From Polyodon spathula (Eukaryota; Chordata; Actinopteri; Acipenseriformes; Polyodontidae), in NCBI RefSeq assembly GCF_017654505.1, contig NC_054569.1, positions 2,209,415-2,273,414 on the forward strand: 64,000 nt of DNA, read 5' to 3'. Of the stretch, positions 1 to 18,581 are shown piece by piece. The first letter of the stretch is position 1, and each line of letters starts with the position of its first letter. Both the position numbers and the translations under genes were made by a program. Under the pieces are notes generated by a model. The model was not told the origin of the DNA. It searched no databases and saw only the letters and a program-made list of their open reading frames with translations.

Positions 1-80
1 AATCCATTTAACATGGATAATAACCTTTCATGAAGGGCACTGGTAGTGTATAAATCACAACTCTCTGAATACTAGACAGG

Positions 81-286
81 CGACTGGGTGGCCTGATGTT
101 AATGGACTAGGCTTCCATCTCTGGAGGCATGGGTGCGAATCTGGCTTGGGGAACAACGACATGGCTTTTAGTCCCCAGTGGAAATTATTTATTCATGAGT
201 GAAGCTGACTGATGGATCTTGTTATTCACACTATTGGGAAACGTGTCGCTAGAGTTTTCAAACTAATAGTCTGTGACTGTAGAGGC
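81..286 (+). mobile_element. tRNA-Leu-like SINE, head and body
   Basis: A pol III promoter-like arrangement is visible. An A-box-like TGGCCTGATG lies at 89-98 and a B-box-like GTGCGAATC at 133-141. The piece between them contains CTTCCATCTCTGGAGGCATG, which resembles the anticodon arm, variable arm and T-arm entry of a tRNA-Leu (compare GTCTC..GGAGGC.TGGGTTCGAATC). A real tRNA is excluded because the acceptor stem does not close and the B box has G for the usual T. The body beyond 160 is not recognised, so the right end is a guess, placed at the following poly-T tract. SINEs are non-autonomous retrotransposons copied by a LINE reverse transcriptase. This copy looks old and no target-site duplication was found. 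Confidence 0.55.

Positions 287-313
<27 letters not shown>
287..313. repeat. poly-T tract (27 bp)
   Basis: An uninterrupted T run directly follows the SINE body. It could be a simple homopolymer expansion or the A-tail of an antisense retroelement further right. Nothing in the flank decides this. Confidence 0.85.
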
Positions 314-317
<4 letters not shown>

Positions 318-917
318 GAGGCCACTTTTAAAATCGAAACTGAGACCATTTAAAAAATGAAAAGGGACTACTTTTGATTTAAAATGATCCTTATTGCATT
401 TTTTTTTTTTTTACAGCACTAAAAAAAAAAGTACCATCCTTGACTATTTGGAACCCTGTTTGGAGAATCCATTAGCTCTGTACAATCCATTACATTATAT
501 TGTTCGTGTGGCACCTGTCATCTTTAAATCTATGCTTGCTGTTGCTGTTTTCTGCGCTGACAACCTGCACAGGGGAGGACTGGCTGGGAGCCTTCCTGTT
601 TGTAAAAGGGTGGCGGCACCAAGCAGCTGTCTGGAGGGTTGCCTTCTTCATTTGGCAAACCTAGGCCCTGGCATGAAATCTCCAGGCTTTGTGTTGGCTG
701 CTGCCCGTTCTCCTTGATTACCCTGGGTGTACCATGGTCTGGGCATTCAGCCGACATCAACACAGCATGACTGTGCACTGACTTTGTAGAATGTCAAAAT
801 CTCTACTGAAATGACATGTTTACAGAGAATAGAAAAAATACAATAAAAAAATAGCACCCGTCACGCTGGCAACAACTTAAAATAAAATAAAAAGATATTT
901 TTTATTTTATAATATAT

Positions 918-3755
<2,838 letters not shown>

Positions 3756-3765
3756 ACAACAAATT

Positions 3766-3820
3766 ACACTTGTATAGAACCTTTCACTGGGAAGAATGTC
3801 TGCAAGGTATTTTACAGACG
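3766..3820 (-). mobile_element. Possible L2-type LINE/SINE 3' tail fragment
   Basis: Read on the minus strand, this short piece has the order CTGTAAAA, a spacer, GAAAGG..CTATACAA, GTGTAAT. That is the layout of the 3' tail shared by many fish L2-clade LINEs and the SINEs they mobilise (GTAAAGCGCTTTG, spacer, AAAGGCGCTATATAA). Several positions differ, so it would be an old fragment. A better-preserved tail of this type is seen at 54712-54775. Confidence 0.4.
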
Positions 3821-4020
3821 CATCGACTCTAATTAAGCAAAGCCATGAAATGCAACATTGAATAAAATATGTTTTGAGCAATCTTTTAAATCAGGTGATG
3901 TTTCTCTTCTTTCTCCTGGAAGAGCACTGGTCTATTTTAATGCTCTGAACCATGACAGACCTTTATTAAATGGGGCAATGAATTGCCCTTTGTGTGAAAA
4001 CAGCAGTGGGTGTAAAATAA

Positions 4021-4176
4021 ACAATTGGCTTGATCGTGGGATCAGAGGACGACCACTGAACCTTCAGTTTTCTTCAGCTGTGTGAGGAATTGCTGCTCCG
4101 AGGGAACATAATTAGACCTTCTAAATTGAACATTGGGGGTAAAGTAATTGTGCGCTTTAAAAAAAAAAAAAAAAAA
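4021..4176 (+). mobile_element. SINE 3' half, family of 61876-62294
   Basis: From 4076 onward the sequence runs AGCTGTGTG..GAAT.GCTGC, ATAATT.GAC, TTC.AAATTG, TAATTGTGC and then poly-A. The same order of blocks occurs at 27646-27734 and, more loosely, in the tail of the intact SINE at 62218-62287. I interpret it as the 3' half of a 5'-truncated or 5'-decayed insertion. The A-rich end (4158-4176) fits the terminal tail. The left limit is uncertain. An ATTAAAT at 3965-3971 and another at 4176-4182 could be remnants of a target duplication, but the match is too short to rely on. Confidence 0.65.
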
Positions 4177-4182
4177 TTAAAT

Positions 4183-7097
<2,915 letters not shown>

Positions 7098-7158
<61 letters not shown>

Positions 7159-7194
7159 GCTCCAGTTATTTGAGATTTTTTTTTTTTTTTTTTT
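7098..7194. repeat. (CA)n microsatellite followed by poly-T
   Basis: A perfect CA array occupies 7098-7156. After a 19-bp spacer there is a 19-bp T run at 7176-7194. The pair may mark the edge of an old retroinsertion, but no element body was recognised on either side. Confidence 0.93.
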
Positions 7195-10100
7195 ATTTAA
7201 AAGCAAGCATGTCAGCAGTGATTATTTCTAATTTCTTTTTTGCTTTCTGTCTGTACTTTATTTTGTTTTTTTACATCAGGGGTTGTGGCTGTCGGCTGAT
7301 GTCATTAAAAAGGATGCATGCAACCCCCAGGAGTGTGTCTCTGGCATGCTGATTTCACTGGAACGCTGGAAGCACGGAAGCACAAACATAGCTTTCCGTG
7401 GCAACACAATACCGAGAAGTGGCCCGTTTTGAAAACCTGGATGCATGATTGAACCATTATATTTCTCTTTCTTTGAGTTAGCGTAAGGTCTTATCATGCA
7501 TTTAAGTTACCTCTCCCATTCTGTGGAATGTTAACATATAGATCACTGATAACCATTAACTAATCATTATGTTTTATCTATTTTGTTTTCATTGGCCTAT
7601 GCGAGTCCTTAGATAAGTTTACAATGGGAAATGCTTTTGCCATGGTTATACTATGCATTTATCATGGTGTACCCTTGTTTTGCCATACCTCTCTTGACTT
7701 TACAAATATTACCTATGCTTTACCATGCTTTATTACACTTTGCTAAGGGAATCCTTTTAAAAGGAGTGTTGGGGTGCGTAGACACTGCAAAAAATGTATG
7801 ACTTTTTTTGCCTTAAAAGAATGAAAAAAAGAAAATGACAATACACTTCTTACAGTAAATAGCAAATGAAATAAATTCATGATATCTGAACTTAAACACA
7901 GTATGAGGTACTAAGCAATTACAGTACGTTACAACAACACATTAAGTAAAAGCATACTTGAAACCGAACAAGCACTTCATCCAGGTTTTTTTTTTGTAAT
8001 CTACCTGGAAGCTTATTATTGGGATACCGATAAAGAAAATTGCCATTTACCAACAAACTAACAGCAAAGCTATGCCTTGGAACGCAGCCAGATGTGTCTG
8101 CAGCAGATGGTGTCAGGAAATGCGAGTCACCCAGCCCTTGTAAATGTGTACAGTAAAGTGCCTGTAAGGAGCTTGTCTGGGAAATGATAGGGTACTTCCA
8201 GAGCTATTTATTTTAATCAGCCCTGTTTTCTTTACTGCTTATTCAACTTGACTAAAGGGACTGATTTGATCAACATGTATCTTGGCCCAATATGCCACAG
8301 CTGCCATTTTGTTGGGCAGTTTACAGCACTAGATTGCATCAACCACCTCTTCGTTGTTCTCCCAGTATTACCCCTAACAATAAGTGGCTGATGCATCCAG
8401 GTGAATTTCCCTGATGCTTTGCTCATGATAATGCTGTACCATACAGTTCATACACTTTGAGAGTATTGCAGATGCAAAGGGTCCAGTGAAGTTAAACATC
8501 AGTTCAACTACAAGGTATAATTTAAGACTTCCCATTGCTCAGCAGATTCAGCTTTTAAAATGGGCTTAATTAAACACCCCAGGCACCTTTTGTACAACTA
8601 AGGCTTGCAGTAAAACCCGGAATGGCTTGCACTGTTATGGAATGAGAATGCACCACTCTGCGATTGCTGGTAGTAATTTGCAGTCCAGTTTAGTGTGGCC
8701 CGTATAGGAAACCTGGCCACGTTTATCGCCATTTTAGAATTGTGGAATGAGGTAGACGAACATAATCAAAGTAATCCAGGGTGCAATTCAATACCTATTA
8801 GTAAAGTAATAAACAAATACAACATACTGTTAAGCTGCAGTAATACATCAGCCGGCCCAAGCATAGATGTTCACGGTCTCAGTCTGCGGCTTGCTAAGTG
8901 TGCCGTGGAGAAACAACGCCAAGCTGACAACTCGTTCTTAAAGTCAATTATCTGCGACAAGTTTCTCAACATAAAGTACTTAAGTAAAAGTAACACAGCA
9001 GCTGCATCTCCAAATATATAATCAGGATCAAGTGCAGCACACTGCACGTAGCAATTTCGCTTTTTAAATCTTTATTTTGCATTTGCTTTGCTCTGTGGGA
9101 AATGCTGGGTATCGTTTTATAGTTGGCAGCTGAAGTGAGTTACATGGTTGAGAGGCTTTGAGTCATGCTTTCTGATGTTTTAGATGTGTACTAAATGGCT
9201 GCTATTATGCTTCAACTTGGTTGGCTTGATATGAGAATGTTTTTTAATTAAATTGGGGAAATACTGTTTCAGCTTTCCAAAAGCTTCTGAAAAATGGATT
9301 CTAAGCCAAACCAAGATATTTACATGAAATATTGTATGACTTGGACTCATACCATTTAGACACAGGCTTGATCTCAGCAAAATAACCTTTATTTTTTTTT
9401 TTTTAATTGAGTCAGTGTAACTTTCATAATCTCAGGATTTTCCCTACAGCATACCACCAGGAGGAAAGCATCTACGCTTACCTTGAATAAGAGTTGACTT
9501 GGTGCTGAATAGATTGGACTGGGATTTGAACTCTGCTCAGGACAATAAGTAAATTAATATCAAGCACTACCTTGAGCACAGATGCAGACCCTTTTTTTTT
9601 GCCACACAAAAGAAATAGCCTAGTTGATCAACTGATTGTGTTGTCCTTGGCTGGGCCCTTGCTGTTGGGATATGCAGCTTGGTCTCATCCGTTACTATTC
9701 AAGTAACATGCACCACAAGACGCTAAGAGGCCAGCTGGAAATACCGCTGATGAAAACCTTTGTCTATAAACAAGTGCATCATGCTGCAGTTATGAACAGA
9801 AATAACAGTAAATGTTGCTGATTTATCAAACATCACTCCTGCGTCTTAACTAATGCCCACGTTGCTTCATTATACCCCAATTAACCTCATAACTACAGGG
9901 CCTATAATGAACTGGATCTCCTTTTTTTTTTTAAACCATTGTTCAAAGGTTAAGATCTAAAATACCACCGACAACTATCATAGCCTTAATTAAGAGTGTT
10001 CCGTATGAATGTACCAGCAAGAGACATGCATTAAATAACTACAGACAAGCCAGCAAATATGTGATCGAACTGAATTCAGAAAGCACTCTTTTAAATGTAA

Positions 10101-12730
10101 ACAAAGTTGGCACTCACATTGTCTTGCCTTTGACAGCGCATCTATATATGAAAAACCTCTCTGGAGGAAAGCATATCATTTGTACAGTAGTTATTCTGTT
10201 CTACAGACAAATGTATCTTGGCTGGGGCTCTTCATGCTTACTTACAGCAAAACTGCTGATAACAAAAAGCTATACTTCTATTTGCAGAACCAGAGACATG
10301 AGCTGTTCAAAAACCTGTCAGGTAAGAATTCGGGAACTCAGTGATTGACTCAAGCTGTCTCATTTTTTATGTAATGCTACCAACATCAAATAAGCTGTCG
10401 ACTGCCACTTTCAAATAATACCATGTTTGAAGGGCTGGGAGACTTTTCAAGCTCCCCCAGAAAACAATTAATCTTATTTATAAGTGTCTACAAAAGACAA
10501 GTAAGCCCACACTTCAGTCGTTTCCTACTATGCTGCGCTTCAGTCTAGTAAAGAAACCAAAGGCCATTAGTTCAAGGTGAGTGCATTTAAATGGTTAAAG
10601 TGATTTAATAAGCATAAATTGGGAGATTTAACTGGTTACATTGTTACGTTTCTCTTGCTGTTTTACAGTGTTTAATCATTTTGAGTGATTCTGAGTTCTG
10701 TTGCTCCAATATTGTCATCATATTCATTCAAGCCGCAATTTGGGCATTTTACAGAACCAGAGAATTCGTTACTTCTAAGTGTAATCCTGAGTGATTCCTC
10801 AGTGCTGTAAAACAATAATGCAACCTAGCTGTGGCTTATCCTGGTGGATCAACTAACAAAGTCAAATAGGGTAACATTTAGAACAGCCTCTTTTAAATCA
10901 TCTTTGTTTTAAGCGTGGAATAATACCGGAGGAAAGGGCGATCCGTTTCAGGTAAAACACTTACTGGCTTTGTGCTGGAACCCCGGGTCAATTCTGTATC
11001 CATGATTTATCCAAATTAAATGAAAAGATTGTTAAAATGATTCTGTGACTTTTGCAGTCACCAAGCTTTATCATGCATATGTAGATTCAGAGACTGTCAG
11101 GTTTTTGAAATTTGTTTTAATTATAAATTGTAGAAATGATGAGGGGTTTTTATTAAAATGAACCTCAAGTTAGAAAAAGTTTGCAGAGGCTCCCAGACAC
11201 TCAACAAACAAATAAACAAGTTTTCGATTTGAGATTTATTTTGTTTATTAGATATGTGTATATGCTTTTGTGCTTTTGAGTCTTTGTTTTATTGTGTCAC
11301 TTTACGATGTGATCATAAACGAACCATAAAGAAGAACGACGGGACACAAGGTTCATTGAATTTTGAGATGGCTTCAGTCCGCTGTTGTTGAAAGAACACA
11401 GCATTATTATTGCACTGTTTATGGCACTTAATCCATCAATATTAACACACTCTACACTTTAGTTACTCCCATATAAAATAAAACAAACACAACAGCTTTC
11501 ATTTGGACTTTTTTGCTTCAATGCAAAGTTTTCTAAATACGGCATTACATCGCATGTTAATGCACCAGCCCCTCATCTTGAAATATTTGGTTTGAAATCA
11601 GTTTTGCGGTGGACACACAAAATCCAATTGAGCTTCTTGGCATGCAGTGTCAAAAACAAGAACGAAGCTTATGGAACAAGGAGAAGCATCCTTTTGCCAT
11701 TCCTAATGCTATCATTGCTCTGTTTAAATCTACTACCTTCCACCTGTAGCACCAGAACTTAAAGATCAGTTTTCAAAACAATGGACACAAATAAAACAAC
11801 ATGTTGCACCCTGATTAAACAAGGAAGGAACTTCTAATGCCATTTAAATGGTCTTTTTACATCTACCTGACTATTTCATGTTTAATCAGGACACTCCCTC
11901 TTACTAATGTCTCAAGGGCAGCCAAGCAGAGAGGGCTCTTGAAACTAAGGCAACTGGTCTGGTCTGGAACATTATTATATGTAATAATGAGGTTCTGGGC
12001 AATATGTTTCCAATTATAGATGCTCTTCTCTCAAATGATTTGCACCAGCTTGCACTCAGCATCCTACAGTATAATGTACTGTGGATTGTGAAAGACCATT
12101 TGATTGTCATGTCATTTTTTCAATGCGATAAATGGCATGCAATAATGTACATGTCAAGCATTTCCATTGCTCTATCTGACCTTTTGGGGAACATGCCAGT
12201 TTACAATAATGTCCCAGTGGAACAGCGGGGTAGGTACCCAATACACATACAATACATGTAGTGCTATTTCGAAAGTTTTTTTTTAAAACAGTAAAACAGT
12301 ATAACATCTGAAACAATTTCGTATACGGTAAACTTTATACACAGCACTGAGATTTAGAGAAGAAAAATTTGCCAGCAAACCAAATGCTTTGCCTTTTGTG
12401 CAAGTGCTAATTACAAGTAAAGCCAGTCTAATGGGTACAGGCCTTTCCATGAACATGTATCTCAGACTATCAGGAATACGATCTGCATTGTTGTGCTTGA
12501 GTAAATTCCAGAATGACCATTGCTGCAACAACTTCAGAATGGAAGCACTTCATACATGATGATGCATTCAAAAGATAAACACAGGTCCAGGCTGTGCATT
12601 AAGAGATGACTGCTTTTATCAAACAGCTATATATATTTTTTATCTCTTGGATAGTTTGTTTGTAGATGTGTTCTTTGAACTGATGCTTCCACAAGTAAAA
12701 CTCAACATAATTGGAAAATAGTGTATATAC
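7195..12730. other. Long non-coding stretch, mostly unique-looking
   Basis: There are T runs at 9392-9404 and near 9592. At 7635-7745 the motif CTATGC/ACCATG recurs several times and may be part of an unassigned dispersed repeat (a similar texture is seen at 42510-42595). The longest open frame is 108 codons at 8695-9021 on the plus strand, with no recognised domain. A splice-site-like pair around 10248-10321 is described in the findings. Confidence 0.55.
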
Positions 12731-12779
12731 ACAGCTATGGTCAAACGTTTTGCATCACCTAGAATTTTAGGATTGAGAC

Positions 12780-12857
<78 letters not shown>

Positions 12858-13125
12858 TGAACATATTTTAGATGTTTTATTTAACATCATGTAATCGAAG
12901 AAACTACAAAATGACATTGCAAAAGTCTATTGGAAGCCATACCAGTAGAACAGTGGATCATGTTAGATTTCTAAATGTGACATATTTTCATTAAGTATAT
13001 GGCTAAAACTACAAAGCGGTATGTAATTCAATGTGTTAACTTAACATTCCACAGGTTTCATTTGACTTTTTGGAGCAAAATCTGTTAATACTATGGGTTG
13101 ATGCAAACCTTTTGGCCATAACTGT
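12731..13125. mobile_element. Non-autonomous TIR DNA transposon (MITE), copy 1
   Basis: The left end ACAGCTATGGTCAAACG and TTTGCATCA (12731-12756) is repeated inverted at the right end, TGATGCAAACC..CCATAACTGT (13099-13125). This gives terminal inverted repeats of about 27 bp with a few mismatches. TA dinucleotides lie at or beside both ends, as expected for Tc1/mariner-type TA insertion, although the superfamily is inferred. The 395-bp body has no transposase frame, so it would depend on a protein supplied elsewhere. An expanded TAA array sits inside. A homologous copy is at 18582-18890 and a minimal one at 57247-57297. Confidence 0.8.
12780..12857. repeat. (TAA)n microsatellite inside the MITE
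   Basis: About 26 perfect TAA units follow GATTGAGACA of the transposon. The homologous copy at 18582 has only AATAAAACATAAAC at this position, so the array grew within the element. The poly-leucine frame on the minus strand is an artefact of the repeat. Confidence 0.97.
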
Positions 13126-14957
13126 ACAGTGTAAGCAGATAAGGATTGTGAGCCTGTAGAAATATTCATCCCGTCTCTTGTGCCTGTCTGTCCAACCAAC
13201 TGAACTGTATCGAATTATGAAAACTTGTGTTATTATATCTCCTGGCAATACTGTAGCATTGGAAAATTATTAATCACTTGGCACATATTCTGTGGAGAAA
13301 GAAACAAAACCAAAAAAATAACCCAAACATTATTATTCAACTTGAACGATGCCATCTGTGATGTCCGGTTGACGGTGAAAATCGTGGATTCTCATATTAA
13401 GCAGTTTATTCAACATACAGGACATTGATTATTAACAATTGCTTGACCTTTTGTGACCTGTGTTGGTACCGTGGTCGTGGAATCTTGTTGGTGTCGCCTC
13501 TAAATTTTACTGTAAGTGTAAGCTGATTGAGTATTGTCTCTGCTTTCTTTCAATCATCTGTTGCTGCAGCAGAATATTGTACATTTATGGCTGTCAGTCA
13601 CAAGTGCCAGATATTTCAAGATGCTCCTTAATAAATATTTATTGTAATGCATTTCATATGCATATTTAAAGCAGCAGGGAATAAGATAATTGGCTCCATG
13701 CTGTTGTACTTGTAGAAAACGTCTAAAAAAACATCTCTTAAGATCTTTGAAACATGACTTTGTAATTAATTAGCTTTTCTGTAAGATAGCATAGTATTTT
13801 GTATTTTCAACAAAACCAGGGGTTTGACCAGTGTTTAAAATCAAAGCCTTTCGCACATTTAATTATAAAAGACAAAGGAGATCTGGGTCACATTTCAAAG
13901 TGAATGTCTCACGCAGCCACATACACTAATCTTAATAAAGTTACATTTAGAAGAACACAGAGTTGTCCTGTCTTGTAGTGTAACATGCAAATGGCCTGGT
14001 TATCAACATCTGATAGTAAAGTGTGTAACTCATGTGAAAATGTGCCTGTGTTGAAGTCTATAAAGAAAACCCCTTGCAGCCATCAATTGCCATGCTATTG
14101 ATTAATCGATTAATTGATGTCATTCATATTGTAAGTCTCCATGCATATTTTTCCTATTACCTGTAACACAGGAAGAGATCAGGGAAAGGAATGTTTCCAT
14201 CAGTAGTATACAGTGACAAATGGGTACCTGGCATTGGGAAGCACAATGACAAACCACAAAACAATAATGGGCAATGTGAGACAGGATCATTTCATCATCA
14301 TCAAAACACTTTGAAAGTTTTTTTTTTTTTATAGAGCATATGCTTACACAATGCTGTCCTGTCTGGGGTGTTCAGTATTCTTGGTACTGCATTTTAGCTG
14401 CTCCAGTTATCCATATTGCTTGATGTGACCATTAAGAGGGGTAATGTAAAGGTTTTATGTACAGGCAGCTTTCAGATAAACACTATAGCATCTAACTTTT
14501 CATTAGATCAAGCCATTGAGAGCCTCTTATGTTACAAACAACACCTGCGTGACAATACCACTTCAGCAGCGTTCCAGTGAAATCACCAGACGCTGACAAC
14601 AAATAACAAGCTGTAGAAGCAAATCTGCTGTCTACTGGCACGTGAGATTTAACCTTATTGAGTTTCTGATTAGCACCAAACATTAAAATTTGAATCACTG
14701 CAAACAGGCGCAACATGTTGTACCAGCAGAGTGATCTAAATAATGCATTAGCCATACGAAGACACAGCAGCAGGGTCTGCTCACAGAAGCGTTTTAATGT
14801 TGCTGTGAAATCAATTTTTGTTACAGCTTCCTCCACCTTGTTTTCTTAAGTTTCAAATAAAGCCTCTTTGTTCTATTCTTTGTTCTTACTCTCTCCTATC
14901 TTCTCAGTCATTTCCTTTCCTTGATTGAGGTCACAGTAATTTCTGTATAAACTAAAT

Positions 14958-14958
<1 letters not shown>
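13126..14958. other. Non-coding stretch
   Basis: Apart from the motif cluster at 14081-14119 and a T run near 14320-14331, nothing is recognised. A 114-codon open frame on the minus strand (14492-14836) has no familiar motif, and its composition is ordinary for chance frames. Confidence 0.55.
14081..14119. promoter_or_regulatory. Candidate homeodomain-type motif cluster
   Basis: A perfect 14-bp palindrome ATTAATCGATTAAT lies at 14101-14114, within an 8-bp inverted repeat CATCAATT (14081-14088) and AATTGATG (14112-14119). TAAT and ATTA cores recognised by homeodomain proteins overlap repeatedly. Such clusters occur in developmental enhancers, but AT-rich DNA also yields them by chance. Regulatory function is an inference. 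Confidence 0.3.

Positions 14959-15049
<91 letters not shown>
14959..15049. repeat. (TA)n microsatellite, about 91 bp
   Basis: This is a perfect alternating TA tract. It is self-complementary and can extrude as a cruciform. Length errors in assembly are likely. Confidence 0.98.
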
Positions 15050-15052
<3 letters not shown>

Positions 15053-18000
15053 CTCATGTGTGTAGGACCAAAATTCTCACTAATGTGAAAGTTAAGAATT
15101 TGTAGACTCCAACTGTGACTTGATGTGAACCACTTCACTGCTCAGTGGGAAAACAAAATGGCGCACAGTATGACCACTCTCATTATCTGTTCACAGCTCC
15201 ATTGGTTTGTACTGACCACCTGACAAGCACCCATAGCAATGAATTGTGTTGCAAGAGCAGTTTCAAACTAAAACCCCTACATACCTGTTACTGGTAGATG
15301 GATCTATGCCAGGCTGACAAAGAAGGTTCCTTTCAGGAGTTAAAAGAACTGACAGCTGCCGAATTCGATTTTCATGGAAGACTTCATTCGGAGCAACGGA
15401 GGTGACAGTCTTTCAGTGTTTGGATGAGAATCAACTGAGGCAGCTCACCTGTTTCGAATGGAAGATCAGTCATTTAACTTTATGTGGACATGTAAAAAAT
15501 GAGGTCTACCCCTGTATTTTGTTTTACCTTTGCCTTAGTGGTGCTTAAGGATTCAAAATCAGATTAGCTGCGTCTTTGCAGAAGTAATACGTAGAATCTA
15601 TAAAAACAGGCAGCAAGGTGTTTTTATAGGAAAATGAATGACTGCAAACACTATGAAATAACAAGGTGAGATTAAAGATGATTTGAAGCAATTTACTCTT
15701 CTAAAATGTAAGTAATCAGGATTATGACGAAACAAATAAAACAGCAGGGAAAGGTCCAGCCCGAGAGGCAGTTACAGTGAATAATAACACAGTGGTAATA
15801 CTATTTTTACTTTTTTGATTTAATGCAGCTGCCATATCCATTGCCATATTGAGGGTTCTTCAGAAGAAAATGTTGCCAGTTTAAGGGATATCAAACTGTA
15901 TTTTCAAATAGTGGGATATTTCGAGCTTGTGTGTATTTCCATTGGGATTAGCAGCCCTGATTGAATCACCCCCATGGTGGGAGAAAGCAGCAGCCTTAGC
16001 AGAGAAATCTATTAACCGTGTTTATCCATAAGCATGTAGAAATCCATGCCATTCTTCAGCATTGTCATTTGATGTATTCATACAGAAACCTCCCCCCCTA
16101 ATGCATACCTGTGCTGCATGCGAGCTCTTCCAAATCATAAAGAAATCAATACAAATAAATAAACACTATACAGGAGAAATGTACTGGATTGTGACTGATC
16201 AAAAAAAAAAAAAAAAAAAAAAAATCCAACAAGCGAGGTGACAAAGCTTTTATTATATAATACCTAACTCCAAAACTGTAATGGGGTTATGCTGATATTT
16301 AAAGTGTTTTTTCTTCAGCATTTACTGTATTCACCTCTGATAGATGTTCCATTTCATTTACAGTTACAATGCTGGTGGCATTATTTGTCATTGGTTGTTG
16401 GGTACTGGATGGTAAACTGTGATAAATGATTTAAAGGTCGACTGGCTTCTTTTGCATAAATAAATACATAAATACAAGCCTTTTTTGTTTCACCAGTCCT
16501 GCTGAATTGATTAAAATAGACAGTGGAGGGAGAGCGAGTTTCAAGATTCGCTAGACTGGAAGAAGCTTGATTTGGTTTTCTATGGAAGGAGCAGCTTCAT
16601 TGACCAAGCCTCTCCTGGTTCCATGTATAAGATATATGCACTCTGTTGCATAGGCTTCCCACGAGTGAGTAAAGAGGATTCAGTACCAAGCTGGCCTTTC
16701 AATCACAGCTGTGAGTTCAATTTACACCTGCACACTTGGGCTCCAAATCAGTTTGCAGATTCTTAAAGAGAGAGGACAAAAAAAGATCTTTTCTGATCGT
16801 TCCGATGTGCAGCACGCTCTGTTAGCTTTTATACATGATAGCTTCTCCGTGACAGGGTGTACTTTTTTTTTCTTTTTGTATCTCTGCTGCCTCCGTCTCA
16901 CACTTGTTCCCGTTGACAGGTACTGCAAACCACGTTGTCTCAGATAGGGATGCAGCCAAGGGCACGTTTGCTGTGTTAAAAAATACAAAAGGTCGCTCAT
17001 GCATGACACAGGCTACGAGTCTCTCTTTTATAAATATATTTTACATTAGTGACACTGATTATGGGAATGGCGGTTTGGTTTCGGCCTTGTGGTACCCCTT
17101 TTCTAATCGTCCCTTGGATTCATATTATTACTAAACATATTGAAGCAGTAAGCATTATTTAAGAAACTGTATTTCATTATATTTGGAACTCATACATTTC
17201 ACAGAATGTGATTTGTATGTTTACACAGATTTTGTTTCTGAGTAATATTAGATAATTTTTTTGGTAAGCTTATATTGTCAAGTGACAATGAGTGTCTTGT
17301 TTTGTTCACTAGGACAATTATATATAATTATGCTTTCAATTGATACTGCAGTGTATTCAACATGAATCTATATTTTGAATTGCATTTTACAAGCTTGTTA
17401 TAAAGTGTTGACACGTTCTAATCAATCGTAGATGAAACTGTGTGTTTGTTGATATGGGATGTTGAAGTACTGCTGTCTCAGCATCATACGCCTTTTACAA
17501 AGCTTTGCACTGCGAGGAGGATTTTGTTTCCAAGCTTGCACGTCCAACATTGTGCGTGGCTAAAGTTGCCTTTTAGAACATTGGGGTTGGGCTTTCAAAT
17601 AAAATCCCCTAATGCCAGGCAGAGTCCACTCAACTCGATGGGCAAGTCTCCTCTTCAAAGGGCAGCTCCGCTCCGGGAACTGCTCTGACATTATCTGTAG
17701 GCACAAGAAGTCAACTTGACCTCCTTTCAAGGAGCAAGCAGTCAAGGAATGACATTGAATCATGTTATAAAGCCTTGTAATATACAATATAATACCTGGA
17801 CACATTCTATTAGCTCATAATACACCCATTTTAACTACTCCCCCAATCATTGTGTACTCATTTATTTCACTATATATCCTGACCTCAGCACAAGTTTCCA
17901 AATGAGAGAATAAGAGATTAACAGCATCTGTCTGCTCTGTGCTGGCAGTCTGGGTTGCCTGGAGGCTCTGGCACAATGTGTCTTTGCCACAGAGAACACA

Positions 18001-18581
18001 GAGTGTATCACTTAGCATTGCACTTCCACAAAGGAGCAACATATAGGTTCTACAGACATGCTACAACAGTCGACTTTCCGTGAAGGGTGGTCTGTAGTAA
18101 TAATCACACTGCATCTTCTTCACCTGAGAAGTTGCTATTTTTTCTGTAGTTATATGTAGGCATAAAAGATCGTGTAATCGACCCGACGTTCACAAAAGGG
18201 ATGTCAGAGACTTGGAAAGCTAATGGTCCCTGTGTCAGCTACTCAAAATAGCTTTGGCTTAATTTCCAATTACTGCCTGCAATGTAATACAGTACTGTCA
18301 CATAGGGAAATACAATGATTTCCCCCACTACATAGAAAATCAGGTAGCATTGACAGTATGAATAGCAAACCTAATGAGCAGAGTGTAAAATATGGATGTT
18401 GCGATCACAGTCTGAACTAATCTTAGATCACGGGAACACAGTTTTCAATAAGGCAGGCCATCTTTAGAAAAGATAAACACAAAAAATAGAAAATATGATA
18501 GTTTATTGCACCTTAATATCATTAAGTTATTATTGAATTTGCATAGCAGGGTGATTGAAACTAAATGGTTATATATATTTT
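15050..18581. other. Non-coding stretch
   Basis: A 24-bp A run occupies 16201-16224. Overlapping short frames of 60-95 codons on both strands at 16570-17135 have no recognisable domain and coincide with a slightly less AT-rich segment. That segment could be a decayed element or a conserved non-coding segment. Nothing else is identified. Confidence 0.5.

Noticed and set aside
7635..7745. Recurrent CTATGC/ACCATG motifs, also near 42510-42595, suggesting a dispersed repeat
   Set aside because: Similarity between the two places is loose, no element boundaries are visible, and I could not align them convincingly by eye.
8695..9021. 108-codon plus-strand frame beginning MARIGNLATF
   Set aside because: Composition is more protein-like than most, but there is no recognised motif, no splice or promoter context, and its length is plausible by chance.
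9519..9535. GGGATTTGAAC, a possible antisense B box of a further SINE
   Set aside because: No A box at the right distance and no body or tail were recognised.
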